A DNA stretch of 64,000 nucleotides from Pyrrhosoma nymphula (taxonomy: Eukaryota; Arthropoda; Insecta; Odonata; Coenagrionidae). Location: the NCBI GenBank assembly GCA_963573305.1, contig OY754329.1:144657266-144721265 (forward strand), given 5' to 3'. Under the pieces are notes generated by a model. It was not told where the DNA came from. It saw nothing but the letters and a program-made list of their open reading frames with translations, and searched no databases. The translations under genes were made by a program, and so were the position numbers. Shown piece after piece: positions 24,313 through 38,134 of this stretch. Each line of letters opens with the position of its first letter. Within the stretch, counting starts at the first letter, position 1.

Positions 24313-24972
24313 CACGACGGCTGATCCACGCAATCGGCCTCATCTAAAAGTTAAGGAGCGGGAGGGAGACAACTTACCGTTCCAAAGCTTATGCCTCTTC
24401 ATTTTTTTCCTCTGTGAAGCTCTATTCCTCTTACAGACTAGTATCGAAGTTCTCCTGGCTTATAATGTGGATTCTGTGGAAATACACCCAGTTTATACAC
24501 ATCACGGCAGTTGGTATTGTCACGTAGTTCGCTCGGCCTCGTCTTTTCCTCTGTCGCTTATCAGTGATATTCATTGATTGGTTCAAACCTCCTAAAATTT
24601 CCTATCATTAAGGAGGACAAATTTTCCGTCTAGTAAGTCATAGTTCCTTTTGCATTAATATTTGTGAACGTTTTGATTTTCTTCTGTTGACTAGCGCTAC
24701 TACTTAAAATTGTGCGTAAATCACCTTCCAGTGTATTCAATAAACTTATTCGTAAATTGGAATGTTCTGTGGTTTAATTTTAACCGTATTCAGTGCCCAT
24801 CACCATTTCAAAGACTTAAATCTCTTCCTTCCTCTTCATTTTTCTCGGCTGGTCTCTTATTTCCTTCATGACTTGACATTTTTCCATCTTTCACTCGGTT
24901 GATGTATCTTGTTCATAGTCTTCCTGTTGAGTTCTTCCCTCTTATTCTCCCCATCTATATTGTCTTGTGCAG

Positions 24973-24993
24973 GCTGTGGTTCCGCACAGTGAG
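24973..24993 (+). other. candidate 21-nt microexon
   Basis: A long pyrimidine-rich run ending in TTGTGCAG (24,965-24,972) is followed by 21 nt and then GTGAGTG, a strong donor preceded by GAG. The segment keeps frame and has no stop in the first frame (seven codons). A further acceptor-like TTTTGCAG follows at about 25,017-25,024. Such arrangements occur by chance in CT-rich DNA, so without transcript support this is only a suggestion. Confidence 0.15.
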
Positions 24994-25492
24994 GTGAGTG
25001 ACTCTCATTTGCTGTGTTTTGCAGCCTGCTCCCCATTTCTCTTTTCTTATTCCCCTTGTCCATTAAAATGTTACCATTCTTCTGCGATACCACATTTCCT
25101 GGCTTTCATTCTTTTCTGCTCCGCTTCCCTTCTGTTTCGTTCGCGAGTACAAATCGTAGAAATTACAGTCGTGGATGGCAACGAGGAAATCTTCCATTAC
25201 CGATTCTGCTTCAATCGGTTGGTCTTAGGCGAAATCGTTTGAGCTCTTCCATCGTGTCTCAGGCTTACATAAGCGTTTCAAATATGGAGTCGTACTACTC
25301 TGCTCCAGGCGTCCACGCTGGGGCTCGCAATCATCTAGTGCTTAGAGGCTTATCTTTGAAGGTTCGTCATTGGTTCCCACGATTTGGTGGGATTTATGCG
25401 TGATTAATAGAGGCCATTGCAAATTTATGTCCGGATCGCTCACGTTCTGCGATGGCTCTTGGACTGAACATCGCAGTGCCGCCCGGGCTTCC

Positions 25493-25735
25493 CTGGTATC
25501 CCGTCTCCGTCACTCCCCCGCCACCCACTCCCCTTCCCCACCCCCTCCCCTCCCTACCCTTGCCCTTCCTTGCTCCTCCATCATGAATTGCTTATAATGC
25601 ATTTATGTGGCCATTAGTTCGTTGCATGTTTAATATATATATGGGAGCTCCGTCTCCGTGATGGCCACGGTCCCACCTCTCCAAACCTCCATTCTCCTCC
25701 CCCCCCGCATAGTGCCCGACCGCCCGATTTCTCTC
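25493..25735. repeat. pyrimidine-rich tracts
   Basis: C/T-rich at 25,493-25,580 and 25,660-25,735, with an AT microsatellite-like run near 25,632-25,641 between them. Confidence 0.7.
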
Positions 25736-25799
25736 CTCAGAGTGGACTCGGGGAGGCGGGCGTTTCCACCCCCCTCCCCCCGGGTGACGCTTGTAGTAC

Positions 25800-28565
25800 T
25801 CCGCGCTGTGCACCGCCAACGTCCACGTCACGAGTGCCAAAACACTTGAAATGCGACGGCGGCGTAAAGAAGGTGGGGTCATTCATGCCTGAATTTATCG
25901 TAATTTGAGCGAGATTTTACTCAAGGCACAATATAGACCAAATTTGATTTGAATTTTCATTTTTAGCTAATGTCTAATGTAAATGATGCTAGAAATTTGT
26001 GTTTATTGATTGAAATTATAGGTAATTTACTTACTATCATATCTAAGGCTCTAATTTCTGATACCATATGTCCGTAGGAATTTCCTTACCTTATTGTCTC
26101 TCAAGAGTGTACAGCCACTCCATGCCACATGGAAAATGGCTGTTTTGCAAATACCACGAAAAGCAGTGCGAAATCGTGAGAAACTAACAATTTGGTATAA
26201 CTGTGAAAATGATATTCTTTCTCCAAAATGAGACCAAATTCATTGAATTTTATTTGTAGTGATATCTCGCTCCGCCTACCTTTCATAAGCATGAAGATTG
26301 CCGAAAGAATTACATGTACAGAATTGAATAAAGCAACTGGAGTATTGAGCTCTTATCATGTAGTAGTAACATTATTAATAGGGTAGGGAATAGACCATAA
26401 GCCACCTCTAGGTCGGTGGCTTCAACTTGGAAAGATGGAGTTTGGTCGTGTATTTGTTACCTCATCATTTGTTATATCATCTTCCTCTGAACTTCAGGAA
26501 GGAGCTCTGACCGAAGTCTATGACCTAAGCTTAAATGTGAAACTGTAAGTTGGTATTTAGTGTTTTTTGCTGATTAATTATTTAAAAACAAAATCTATCC
26601 GATAAAACGTCGTTCTCGGGATAACTGATTGTGACATCTCTATAACATAGTGGAGGAAAAGATCTATGGAAGACCTTAAGTCACGTATTTTCATATTTAA
26701 AAATATTCTCTTGCTTCGATCTGCCTCTTCCAATTTTGTCTGCGAATCTCATCTTGTTCTCATCACCATCTCATATTATTTGTAAGACATTGAATTTAGG
26801 ATTCATTATCTGCAACAACTAGGCTTAAAACTCGTAGTTTCAGTGGAAGTGTTTAGACGTATGTCAGTCCTCACTATAAGCCTGGCTGCAACTGAGCTTA
26901 ATAGTATTGACAGCATTAGAAAAAGGATCCAAAGCAGGATACGTACAGTGCTCCTTTGCTGTTACGGAACATCAGGTGTTCCCTTAAATAATGGTACGTT
27001 TTTGAGCTTCAAAATGTTTCTCCGGTGTAACAAATGAAGCCCTCCTGATTTCGATTCATCATCCCCGGCGATGCAACGAATGTTACCGTGCGGCGAAAAC
27101 ATAAATTCCCGAGTTTCACGTTTTCTGCCGTATTTGTAACTCTGCCGTCCTATTTGTATGCATGGATCCACTTACTGGATGCTTACGCGTGCCGCGGACT
27201 TCCTCCGCCTTCATCCCACGGAATGATTGATGAAGCCCCACCGAAGTTCTCCCGAATACTTTCCTGCGTCGGCATAGCCTCGCAGTATCGCTCGAGTTTC
27301 TTTCTTCGTCGATTCCACGAGTAAAGGAATCGATCCCTGCTGCAAATCCGTCACCGCCAACCCGCGGCTGCTAAAGCAAAAAATAAATTAAAGATGCCTG
27401 CGATAAAAATGAAATTCGGAACGGCGATCACTCTTTTCTCATAGAAATGTGTCGAGTAAGTTCATGTGAATTCGATCGAAATTTATTTCTCGCCATTTTT
27501 CTTTCGTTCCTTAAATCGGCTTATTTCGTATGCCTTTAACTCATGATAAATTGCGTCGAAGAACTGGGTCACTTCATCGTAAAAAATAGTGAATCTATTT
27601 AAATTGCTTTCTTCGTAACAAAGAACTATTTTCATTTCTCCAAAGTTGTGCCTTGTAATGATGGAGTAAAAATAAATATATTCACGCGATTCTGCAGATG
27701 CTGAATCTTTTATAAAAGTTATATTAGAATTATTTCGGGATACGTATAGTTTCCTGGCTACTGCTGGATGCAATTTTATGCTCCTCGTGTCTCAACTTGC
27801 GCACTTAAACGTGACGTCAGTGTCTTCGGCTACTGCATGGACTTTTTTTTCCGCTGCATGTTGTATTCAGGAGCATCATACAATATTTAAATTCGCGTTC
27901 ATAAAAAGAAGAGAAGGTATTTCTGCTTCTCAAAGTGGAGCAGTCACGATGTTGACACACTTTTTCACTCCTTTTTAGACGAAGGAATTTGCAATGGTGA
28001 CTTATACAAGTGTTAGAAGTAAATACCATTTACGTCCAACTCGGGCCATTTTTTTGTGTTCGTACTTTTATCCTGGGGCTCTGCATACCTCAGGAGTATG
28101 CCCCATCTACTGGCTCATAAAAAATTCGCGCTGACCTATAAATAAGCGGGAGGTATTCATGAACCGTCCGAGCTGGAATATAAGGGGGGAAAAGCGTTTA
28201 TTTCATAAAATTGCATCCCACTTTTCTCTGTATCCCGATCTCTTTGTCTCAGTCTGCTATCCCATCGTCTGTGAAAACTGGTCCCCATTTTTTTCTCCTC
28301 CTTGCCGGGTGCATTTGTATAAGGTGTATTAATATGTCTCCCCACGTGTTTGCGCAGCAGTTTTGATGGTAGCGGAGCTGCCGTCTCCTCTAATATTCAT
28401 CGCTGATTTTTTTCCTCTCCTCCTCCTTCTTTTGTCGTGCTGTGCAAACAATCACAATGAGACCAGATAATAACAAAGCAGCGATATGTATGCGAGATAT
28501 ATACATAAATCTGTGTGTAAGTGCATGTACATAAATGTATATATTTATTAATGCTTTGAGTGTAT
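25800..28565. other. no gene recognised
   Basis: Unique DNA. A 96-codon minus-strand frame at 27,483-27,773 has ordinary amino-acid composition but no family resemblance that I recognise. Confidence 0.45.
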
Positions 28566-28570
28566 GTGTG

Positions 28571-28590
28571 GGAGAGAGTGAGAGAGAGAC
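28571..28590 (+). repeat. short imperfect (GA)n microsatellite
   Basis: GAGAGAGTGAGAGAGAGAC-type run. A similar short GA run lies near 29,730-29,743. Confidence 0.7.
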
Positions 28591-28744
28591 GGAGTGGAGG
28601 ACTGCCGCCCAAGACAAACTCGAGTGAAAGAAGTGTAAACGTTTTGGAGTGCAAGGAAAGATGCCGTAATAAAGAATTTATGCGAGTGTGCCGAACCTCC
28701 GGCGTGGCGTTAGTGTCGAGTAGGCCCTCGAGAACACCTGGGCC

Positions 28745-31700
28745 ATGTGCCGCGTCCACCTCTTCCCCCATTCTTCATCATCACCTCCGTTTACCTCTCT
28801 CTGTCTCTCACTGTCTCCGTCCACCTCTGCCGCCTCCCAATTCTATCACAATCTACGTTCCGCGTCATTTGCTATCAAGGGAAGCATTTTCCGCGTCGCG
28901 GACTCGTGGAGGTAACCCTTGGTGTAGGAGTCGCTGCGCACCGTTCGAGGACAGCTTTTGATAAAGATCTGAAATAACAGGGAGGGGAAAAGGTCGTTGA
29001 GAAAAACGATTGTCATCATCACGCATTGCTGAGTGGTTAGTTCTCTCGAAGTAGGGCCTCCCTAAGTCTGTTGATTACCTTCGTTTTTTTTCGACGCTTA
29101 AGTTTATGCCGACATGACGCCGAAGTGACGTATGTCTATCTTTCAAGCTTCTGTGTTTGCGGCGTCTTCTGTCGTAGTCTTAGCCTTATTGTGTGCGCTG
29201 CGTTTACCAAAGTTCTTGACGAAATCTTTCACCCATCTTATTGTTAGACGTAAGCAATGAATGCGATGGTAGAATATTTCGAAAGACCTTTTTTCAACCC
29301 GGAAGTACCATATTTCGTCGTATATTCATGTTCTTTTGAGAACTCGCGTTGGATCTCGTGTACCGTTTGGTTTTCTCCTCGTAAAATGGGATTGTGTTGT
29401 CGACGTAAGTGCATTTGATCGATTGTGTGGAGGAAAAATATCTCCTATTATTCTGCTGGTTGCATTGTGTGCATGCTTAGTGTGCTCATTCCGAATTCGA
29501 GCCCAAGCCTCTGAATGGAGCGTTTGAAATAACATGTGAATGAGCTGAGTCATTAATTGTGTAAATTACTAAGTTTTTTTTTGCACGCTCGCATTTCGCA
29601 ACTTAACCAAAAGTGGTTAATTCTCCCAAGAAACGGAGCGGCGTCTAGGGGTTTACAAAAAAGCGCATCCCTATATTTCACCAACACTGTGGACATTTGA
29701 GCAAAAAATTGCACTGTACTCGTACTCACAGAGAGAGAGAGGAGGGAAGCGGTTGTTCCTTTAGTTTGAATATGAATGTGACGAGACGCAGAGGCTCCTA
29801 AAGCCGTGTTATTAACGCACGTTCCTTCGTCCCCGTTTTTCATTACGCGGCCGTCCATTGTTAGAACGCTCCCGTATCATAATTACGCTTTCGCGAATAA
29901 TATAATGCCCGCCTTCGTTTGTGTTTTTCTTTTAACATATTTTTTTTATAAGCGGTAGATGAATTATTTTATTCGTGCTCAGCCACTCACAGGTCGTGAA
30001 CGTAGGAAAGCGTAGGCAATGATGAAAATGCTCCGTGGGGAAGGGGGGGGACTGTGCAATAAAACATGCTTGGGTATGAAATAATAGAATTAGGTCAGCG
30101 GAATTTTCCAGTAGCGTGATGGCTTTGATGTAAGCACTGAGAAAAACTTACGCGAGATATGGGACATTGTGATATATGCTTGTTTAGGTAGTCTAGGAGA
30201 ATCCGTGAAAAGCAATAAATTTCGAAACGCATTGATCATAAGTCAAACAGGTCTGTGCTGTTCCGTTTTGAAACTTCGAGTAAGGTTTTTAGGGGTTTTG
30301 GGAGAAGCTATGGTTAATTGCGTTACTCGCAGTTACGGCAAGTTTAGGTGGTGCTTTTTGGCGTATATTACGGAACCAGAATTTATGCCATTCATGAAAT
30401 ACTAATGAGCTATTTTTTCTATAAAAACTTTGCTGAGGTAAAGAACACTTGTTACACTTGAATGTGTGTACCTAATATTTTGGCAGCTCATGTACCAAGT
30501 TTGAAAGGAAGTATATTTATAGGAGTGTGAGGCGAACGTTTATTTTTATAGTAAAAAAACCGTGCAGTTATTTTTAGCATAGTTCTGGTTAGGAAAAATC
30601 CGCTGATAAACTGCTACGCCCTTAAACGTATTATCGAAAAAGTATTTCATCTGAAATGAAGTTTACTTATGCTTTGTAGCTCTTCTGTGAAATATAACCG
30701 AGCTACAGTTTCAAGTAATCGTGGAAATTTGAGATGTATATTGAAGTCTATATTTATACTTACACTTTTCTATCTTTTAACCGATGTTTAATTTTCATTC
30801 GGTGACGTTGTAACCAATTTTTGTGATGAATCTCTGGCTATTTATTATGTCATAAGTGATGGTGCTTGTTCTAATGGGTTCGAAGACCATCAGTCTGAGA
30901 CTTATCGATGAACTTGCGTAATTCTCTCAATCCGTGGTATATTTCGCCATTCCGAAGTCGTCACGAGCCTTCGCATTTCCGTAAATCTAAAAATCCGCGA
31001 GTAATAACAACCTTCGTGTGGTGACATTGGCGAAGCAGCGCCGGGCGCAGGGGAGTAAAACATCGCGGGTGCTAAGCGTTGGCCCTGGGGCACTCCCTCT
31101 TCGGATGCTCCCGCGAGAGATGGCCGTATTTATTTCTCCCCTAATAAAAGATTTATGTTCTCCCGCTCCCTCTCCAATCATCGCCTTCTGCGCTCGGCCG
31201 AAAAAAATTAATCACCACATCGTCATTTATTCTGTCCCGGGAGGGAAAGGGAGAGGGGGACTATCTTAAATGTTCTCCCCTCTGCCGCGGAGGTCTCGAC
31301 TGCTCCGCGATTCGTGGATTTCTGCCGTTTTCGCCCTCGGTCATCACGTTCGGCGTTCCCATCGTCCGCTTTTCCGTCATTCCACATCCGCATTCTCACG
31401 CCCGATCTGCCCCCACGCCCGCTCACACACACGGAATTCACGCACAGAGGCACCGGGGGAACACGTACAATGCACTGCCGAGACACTCCTGCCCCATCCT
31501 CGAAACCTCCAGCAGCACAGTTGAGCTCTCCGTCTCTCTCCCTCTCTCCTCTCTTCCAGAGTAGTGGCAGAACCGTAGCAAAGCAGCCTCCCATTTCTCC
31601 TCCGCGGCCCGGCGCATGACGCCTCATTAATCGCCAGCCATTCTAGAGCATGCCCCAAATGGGCCTCAATCAATCAGAGGGTCCCTGGGCCTACCTCCTC

Positions 31701-33330
31701 CTCCCTCTCCCGGCCAACTCTATCTCCCCCCTCTCTCTCTCTCTTTATATCCCGTCCCTACGCACAGCACCGCATTACGCGAGTGGTGTATCCTTCCAGC
31801 TGGTCTTCATCCTGCCTTCCAGTTGCTCTCCCAACTTCTCCTTCATACCAGTGTATGCAAAGTAGCTTCCTCCCCTCTGGCGATTCCACGGACCGCAAGG
31901 TTGGAAGTGCATTGGAATTTGTCTTTAGGTCTCTACCCCTTCGGTGATGCGACCCAACCCATTGACTAAGGGTGTCGTCATGCTCCATCCTTGACGCTAT
32001 CCTTCTTAAATTCTTCCGTTACTGAACTGTCGATTGACTCGACCAGCCGCGAAGGTTTTAGGAACTTAGCCCTCTGTGCTTGTCAACCACGTACCACTCT
32101 TTACCCTATTCTCCAAAAGTAATGTCAGCGTTGATACCTCTCTTTAATGTGTTCATCCCCCATTCTTCCATCTTCCATTGGAGAGCTTCCTCTCAAAGTA
32201 GGGTCGGTTTTGAAGAAAAATGGAGTCAGATGACCCGGGTTCAGCAACCAATCAAGGAACGAGTATGCGGCTGTGCCGGAAACGGCTCCTTGGGTTCCTC
32301 GGAAAACGCTTACACACTCTTGTCGAATCTAATCCTAAAGCATCAATAGGGTTACATCACAATCCAGGTTGTAGCAAAGAAGCGAGAGTTATATTTGTGT
32401 CGACACACTGTTGGGTATCGGCTGATTTGATGACTATGCTGCTTTCTCACCGACGCCTTTTCTTGAAAATCGAATTATTTTGTTCCTGGACATACCTTGC
32501 ATAATTATTTTCTTTCTTGTCCCTATAAACGCTCGTATTTAATTCCAGTGAGTCTCCATTAAGGTCTAAGAAGTGTTTTTTCGAAAAGTTGATTACTCCA
32601 AAGTCATACCGAAGTTTTCCCTTATTTTAGTGAAGTGAGGATTGATCCTTGTCAAAAAGTTGCTTTCAATTGTAAGAACACGTTTACTTTTTTCGACAGC
32701 TTTAAATTACTAACCTTACCTTTACTATTGGATTTGTTTCTCTTAAGTTCCCTTTAGCACCACTGATACTTATGCTGCACTGAAATAGCACAACTTTACA
32801 TATGAAAAGTATAAAATTTATGACTTAAGGGAGGTTGGGTTAATTTTTTATTTCCAATTATTTTAATATTAGCTTTATAAGTGTAGAACTTACAAAATAT
32901 GGTCCTGAATCTGTCATATCTTCCTTTCAAATCTTTTCGTTTTGCCGTTGCTCCGCCGGCATGGCATTCTCAGAATGTTCCGAATACCCATCAATCTTCT
33001 GCTCGGAAAGACAACTAGTGTCGTAAAGCCATTACAGTTCGGTAAGTCCCGCAAACAGTCGTTTCCAATTTTTTCACCCCACTTTCCGGAGGTAAGAAGA
33101 AAAACCTGGAAGCGTTATAGCAATTTTTCCGCCCTTATACTTGGCAGATAGGTAGGGAAACTTCTCTGAATTAATGATAAAATAAAATTGGCTCTTTGCT
33201 TCTTTCTCTACATGCATTAAAAAGTTGGCTCAATCTAAATAATTCACGATCTCTCCCTCTTTCTCTGTCCGTGTCATGGGTTTCTCTCCCTTTTTATCAT
33301 TTTCGAAAGAATTATTCATTTCGTTCCATT
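28745..33330. other. no gene recognised
   Basis: A CT-rich patch lies at 28,745-28,860, CpG-richer sequence at about 31,020-31,480, and CT-rich patches at 31,500-31,560 and 31,690-31,850. The rest is unique AT-leaning DNA. No coding domain was recognised. Confidence 0.45.
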
Positions 33331-33363
33331 TTTCTTGTGTTTTTCCTCCCATTCTTTTATACC

Positions 33364-33445
33364 ATCCCTACTCTCCTCCTCACCTCCTCCTCATCCTCCT
33401 CCTCATCCTCCTCCCCTCCCCCCCACCTCCCCCTCCCATTCGTCT
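33364..33445 (+). repeat. (TCC)n-type microsatellite within a pyrimidine tract
   Basis: Repeated CTCCTCCTCAT words, then C-runs. Serine- or leucine-rich frames across it are artefacts. Confidence 0.85.
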
Positions 33446-33449
33446 GCTA

Positions 33450-34984
33450 GCTTCTCTCTACGTTGAGCGTGGGCTCATGAATTATAGAGGCGGGGGAACA
33501 ATTGAAGGGTGAATGCGAGTAGTTGTAGAACCCGCACAGAGATGGAGCCAGGGTAGCGGGGAGCAAGGACTGAATGGGTGGACGAGATAATGGAAATGGG
33601 GAGGGAGATGGGATTGGCTCCACGGGCCTCTCCGCCTCACCCGCCTCACCAAAATAGAATATTCCGGCCGGCCTCTCGGAAGAATGATAGAATGCAAAAC
33701 TCCTTGATGGTTGAAGATTCTTCATTTAAGTCCAACGACGTTCATTTTTTTATTAAAGTTGGACAAAGTTGCAGGGATAAGAATGTACTCCTGTCATTTT
33801 AAGAAAATTTCGCGTTAAGTTAGCTGTTCCATTTTTCTCAATGCGGCATATTTCTTGCAATTTTGAAATAGGTCAATTCGTGCAATTTTTTTACGTGGCA
33901 CCATTTACTTTTTTCATGAGGTGACTCAGCTTATGACATTTTCTTACCTCTATGATGCGATTTAAGCATACTATGATTTGACTCTGGCTCGGCCACGATA
34001 TTTTGGAAGTTCTCTGTAAACTTATCCATATGAAGTATACTATTTGTATTACGATTACGTGATAAAATATAAGAATCCTCCATTGCAAACCTTAACAGTA
34101 AATACAGAAGAATGAGTGGGCTATTTATGAGAGTGGAATTCATCTATATCATTATATCATGCATATCATTGCTGTGTGCTCATGTTCCGGATATGACTTC
34201 GCTGATTAAATTCAAAACTCTGTAAGTGCTACAACGCATCGAGAGTGTAATCGAGCTTTAAGCTTGAGCATTTGTCATGGAAACGCAGCTTGATGGATTC
34301 AATATTTCGTTGTCTTCGAGAGCCCTTTTATCTAAAACGTCTTTCAGAAGTTACCGGAATTTTAATTTTTACCATCTTCTCTCACGACGGCAATGCCCTT
34401 TCCATTTCCCATCTGACCTCGGAGCCGGCAGAGTCATGTTCTGTTTGTACGTTGAATGAAATTTCTTCTCTCTCAGGGTCTGCCGGGGTAATTCCAAGTC
34501 AATTATTAGGAATTGATCAATTGATATTGTCTGTTGAGACGTTACGTTCTCGTGCGGCGATCGAATGCATCGTGGCGGACGGGAAAATACCAAGTATCGC
34601 CCAATCACAAATTTGCTTACGTACTCACCTTTCCGCGACTATACTATTGGCAAAACAGAAATGGAAGAATGCAATTCACCACCGGTATTATATACATTTA
34701 CTTTCAATCTCCAGCCGAGTTTACACGTAGTTGATGATTGATTGAAAAAGATGTTTTGATTCAATTTACCTTAACAAACAAAGGGTCGCTAATGTGAGCG
34801 AATTTCAATTACTACGACGTCCATTGGCCGGACGGGCCCCGAACGTCAAGTCATTTTATAAAATGAGGCGCGCGCGATTGTACATTTCGGGAGGTCGCCC
34901 GGAGTTAATAACGTCCTTGGAGCTGATAACTCACCCCCTTTACTCTCTCTGTCTCGCACTCTCTCCCACTCGATCTACTCCCCA
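33450..34984. other. no gene recognised
   Basis: Includes a 152-codon plus frame at 34,272-34,730 starting with TTG. Its composition is ordinary, but no motif, splice context or family was recognised, and chance frames of this length are expected in a window this size. Confidence 0.4.
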
Positions 34985-35300
34985 CTACTTCAGAAGACGT
35001 GCTACGCGCCGCAGTCAGCCACTTAACACAACCGCTCGCCCACCGCCCGTGGTGGCCGTAAAAGCGGCGGCTCCTGTAGCCCGTGTGGTTTCCGTCCCAA
35101 AACGCTCTCCGACGACACTTAAATCTTTCCGCGGCTCTCCCAGCGGAGCGCGGGCGGGAGGCGGCGGCCGCGGTACCCGCCGCTCCCCGGGTCGTTTCCG
35201 CGCCGCGTCCGGGAGAGATATGGACGCAAAATTTGCAGGGATTTTCCCATTATCGGGACCGGCGGGCGGGTGGGAGGGAGGGTTCGACCCCCCTAGTAGA
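34985..35300. other. CpG-dense GC-rich segment
   Basis: A cluster of CpG dinucleotides, including a GCGGCCGC site near 35,160-35,170, clearly denser than the flanks. It could be an unmethylated regulatory or promoter-proximal region or a first-exon area. No TATA box, start codon with a convincing frame, or domain was recognised. Confidence 0.5.
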
Positions 35301-35869
35301 GATGATATCCACGAGCCAGCTATATCGGGATGGGGGAAACCAAAATTTTAAAAAAATCCTCCATCGCCAACCTTTTTCCCAACCACGTGAAACCGAACAC
35401 ACCCCCTTAACGTCCCCGACCGACCAACCCTCTCTTCCAAAAACAAACCCATTTTACGACCTCGCCACCTTTTACCGAAAAGAAGCGGGAGTTTGGGGAG
35501 AGAAAAATCTTGCGCGCAGGGTGGTGGAGAGTCGTGGGAAAGGTTTTGGTGGGTTTGGTGGGGGTCAGTGTTTCGTTGGTTAGATGGCTATCAGAGGAGC
35601 CCCGGTCAACTCGCTATAGTCTCAGCTGCCCGGGACTCCCAAAAGTTTTTCCTTTTGTGCGCATCGTGCTCCCCTCAACCCTGCCTCACTCTCCATAGTA
35701 CGTGGTGTTGTTTTGCCCGCGGGAATTTGTGCCCCGGGACTGGGGTTTGGAGTAATGGGCACCGCCGCCCGGTCGGAATAAAAAATATATTAAACAGTCG
35801 CCCTCTCTCGACCCGGCCGCAAAATGCCCTTCAGTGCGGACTGGCTCGTTCCCCAGTGATCCTTGTTCC

Positions 35870-36310
35870 TTCTCTCACCCTTGTGCGCCTCTATATCCTC
35901 GCCTAGTTTTTCCCCTCCCCCTGTATACCTCTCTCTTTTCTCTTCACCCGTACCGAAGTAAAAACACCCCTCGTTTCCCTCTCCCCGCGCTGAAATGACA
36001 GCGCATTGTTCTTTCGCCTCATCTTCCGGCTCCATGACAATGATTGCGTAATTGTATTTTATTATCCTTTCCCCATATGTCCCCCTTGCGCTATTCCTTC
36101 ATCCCTATCCCTGCCACTTCTCGCTCCGTGGCCGCCCTCCCTCGTACCCCTTCTTGCCAACCTACTCCACCCCCACCCAACGCTGGGAAACCCTGAACTC
36201 CCCCCCTGTCCCTGCCTGCAACCCTCCCCACATAAACTTTCCTCGTACCTCCTGACCCGGCTCCTTGCGCCTCTATCATATATCGCATTTTCTTTACCAA
36301 ACCCGCTCCT
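35870..36310. repeat. pyrimidine-rich tracts
   Basis: C/T-rich at 35,870-35,985 and 36,060-36,310. Frames on both strands are compositional. Confidence 0.75.
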
Positions 36311-36319
36311 CACGGTGGA

Positions 36320-38134
36320 TTAAATGTTTCTTTGATGTCTTGGCGCTTAATGAGGGGGGACAATGGGTTCAGGAGGCCGGTTTGTGACGGACTACTCAGC
36401 AGTGCTAGGTTCTACTCCGTTTTTGTGTGTGGCAGGAAGTGGTTCTCCACCGGACATGCTCTAAAATGCATGCCGGTTATTAGAAACTTGCCATTGGCCC
36501 TTAATAATCTTTAATATATATCTGCATGTTTATAAAACGCAAGTAATAATGACTCACTCTCTGCCTGGTAACGATATATTTGGAACGTCAATCAACTGAA
36601 CGCATTTCAATGTAATTTGCTCTTCATCTCCTCAAGTGTTTATAAAAGAATAAAAATAACCACACTATCAGGACTTTTTTAAAAGTGTCGAACGTTTATT
36701 CCGAGGATTACCTGGGGAAAATCACAGGGAATTATTATATAAAGTATTTTTTACTATGCTAACAGGCTTTGTAAAGTGTTATTTTGCTAACAAATGTCTG
36801 TTATTAAGATAAAGCTGTGTAGAAATTTTCATTATCAAAACAAGAGTGGGAGCAAAAAAATCTCAGCTTTTTTCTCATCCAACTTTGTGGAGACCTGATG
36901 GTCTCATTTGATTGCTCTGTTTTCTATTGATCAACTGTCTCTGCGTCGTTTCTTTTATACGTCACTTCTTGTACAATGAAATTTGCAGAATGTTTTTTGT
37001 TTGATCAAGAAAGAGATCGTATTCGAAATTAATTCTGAATTTGTCTTCATATTTTAGCCTGCGGTCCGCAAGTGATTCATGTTCAAGTTCATATTACAGC
37101 CTCATGAGACGAACAGTGAGCAATATTGTCATATTATCGCATTAAGGTGAGAAGCCTTTCGTGGCTTTCGGAAAAATATCACATCGACTTTTCGAGTCCC
37201 TGGCCCCGATGTGTGGAGCAGTGGAGGTTCCGTAGCATACTCCCCTGACTCTCATGGATGAAGCCGTCTGTGTCATCGGTGTTAATGTGGAGGGGAGTGG
37301 GGTAGTTTGTTGTAATGACTATAAAATGCCTAAAATGTCATTTCCTAATTTCCTTCTCGTGGAGGAAAGAATGATTGGAGAAAGGGGATTTTGATTGGAG
37401 GAACCCTTCCATCCCACATTCCGTGATAACTCTCTGGTTTCTGTTGAGTGCCCGCGTTTCCCTGTTTGCGCCCAAGTGTGCCCGTTGAACTGGAGAGAGA
37501 CAGGTAGGTAAGCTGGAATGCGTCCTCGCCCCTGTATGCTTTTTCGCCTGAAGTTTTCGCCGCTGTTTTCCCGGGTGTATTTCCCGTTTTTCGGCATCCA
37601 CCCACCCTTGGATGCACTGGTCCTTTCCCGAAAGCCGGCAAATATCCGCCCACCCTCCAACCTTTCCTTTTTTTCCATATCGAAATTACCCAGGGGAGGG
37701 CAGGCCGAGGTCCGCTGTGGGGATTTTCTGTGAAATCCTCTTAACAGTAGCGGGATGTCTTCGTCATTTCGTGATAGCACAATATGTTTTACACCACGGA
37801 GGGATATATTATTTTGGTTGCAATGAAAAGTAATAATTATAATGTCGGTGGAGTGATAGCCTAGTTAAAAAATGGCACTTTTGACGTCATGAATGGCGAT
37901 AGAGAATATGAGCTGAAGAGAGATATTTTGGGGGAAAAAAGTGTAGTTACAGAAGAATGCCTTCAGTAATTATTATCAAAAGTTGCCACGTAGAGGCTAT
38001 TCAAAGGCCCTACCGCAATTCGAAAAATTGCTTTCGATAATATCGCGATGATGGCGGAATGGGCATAGTTCGTTTAGGTGGATATTTATTGAACAGTCTA
38101 TCGTCCTCAGTGGTTTTCTTCACCGTTACCGTCT
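36320..38134. other. no gene recognised
   Basis: Mostly AT-rich unique DNA. 37,320-37,740 has overlapping frames on both strands (longest 153 codons on the minus strand) without recognisable motifs. Confidence 0.45.

Noticed and set aside
27483..27773. 96-codon minus-strand frame of protein-like composition
   Set aside because: No motif, ATG start or splice support.
28085..28115. Small GGGGC...GCATAC/GTATGC...CCCC hairpin
   Set aside because: The stem is short and interrupted, and no small-RNA or terminator logic applies in a eukaryotic context.
34272..34730. 152-codon frame of ordinary composition
   Set aside because: It starts with TTG, no family was recognised, and chance frames of this length are expected in 64 kb. 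Kept out of the gene list.
34794..35583. Overlapping 185- and 166-codon plus frames
   Set aside because: They are open because of CpG- and GC-rich composition. There is no recognised domain and no clear splice or start context.
37180..37260. tRNA- or SINE-like words (TTCGAGTCCC and GCAGTGGAGGTT)
   Set aside because: The order and spacing of the A- and B-box-like words do not fit a pol III promoter on either strand.
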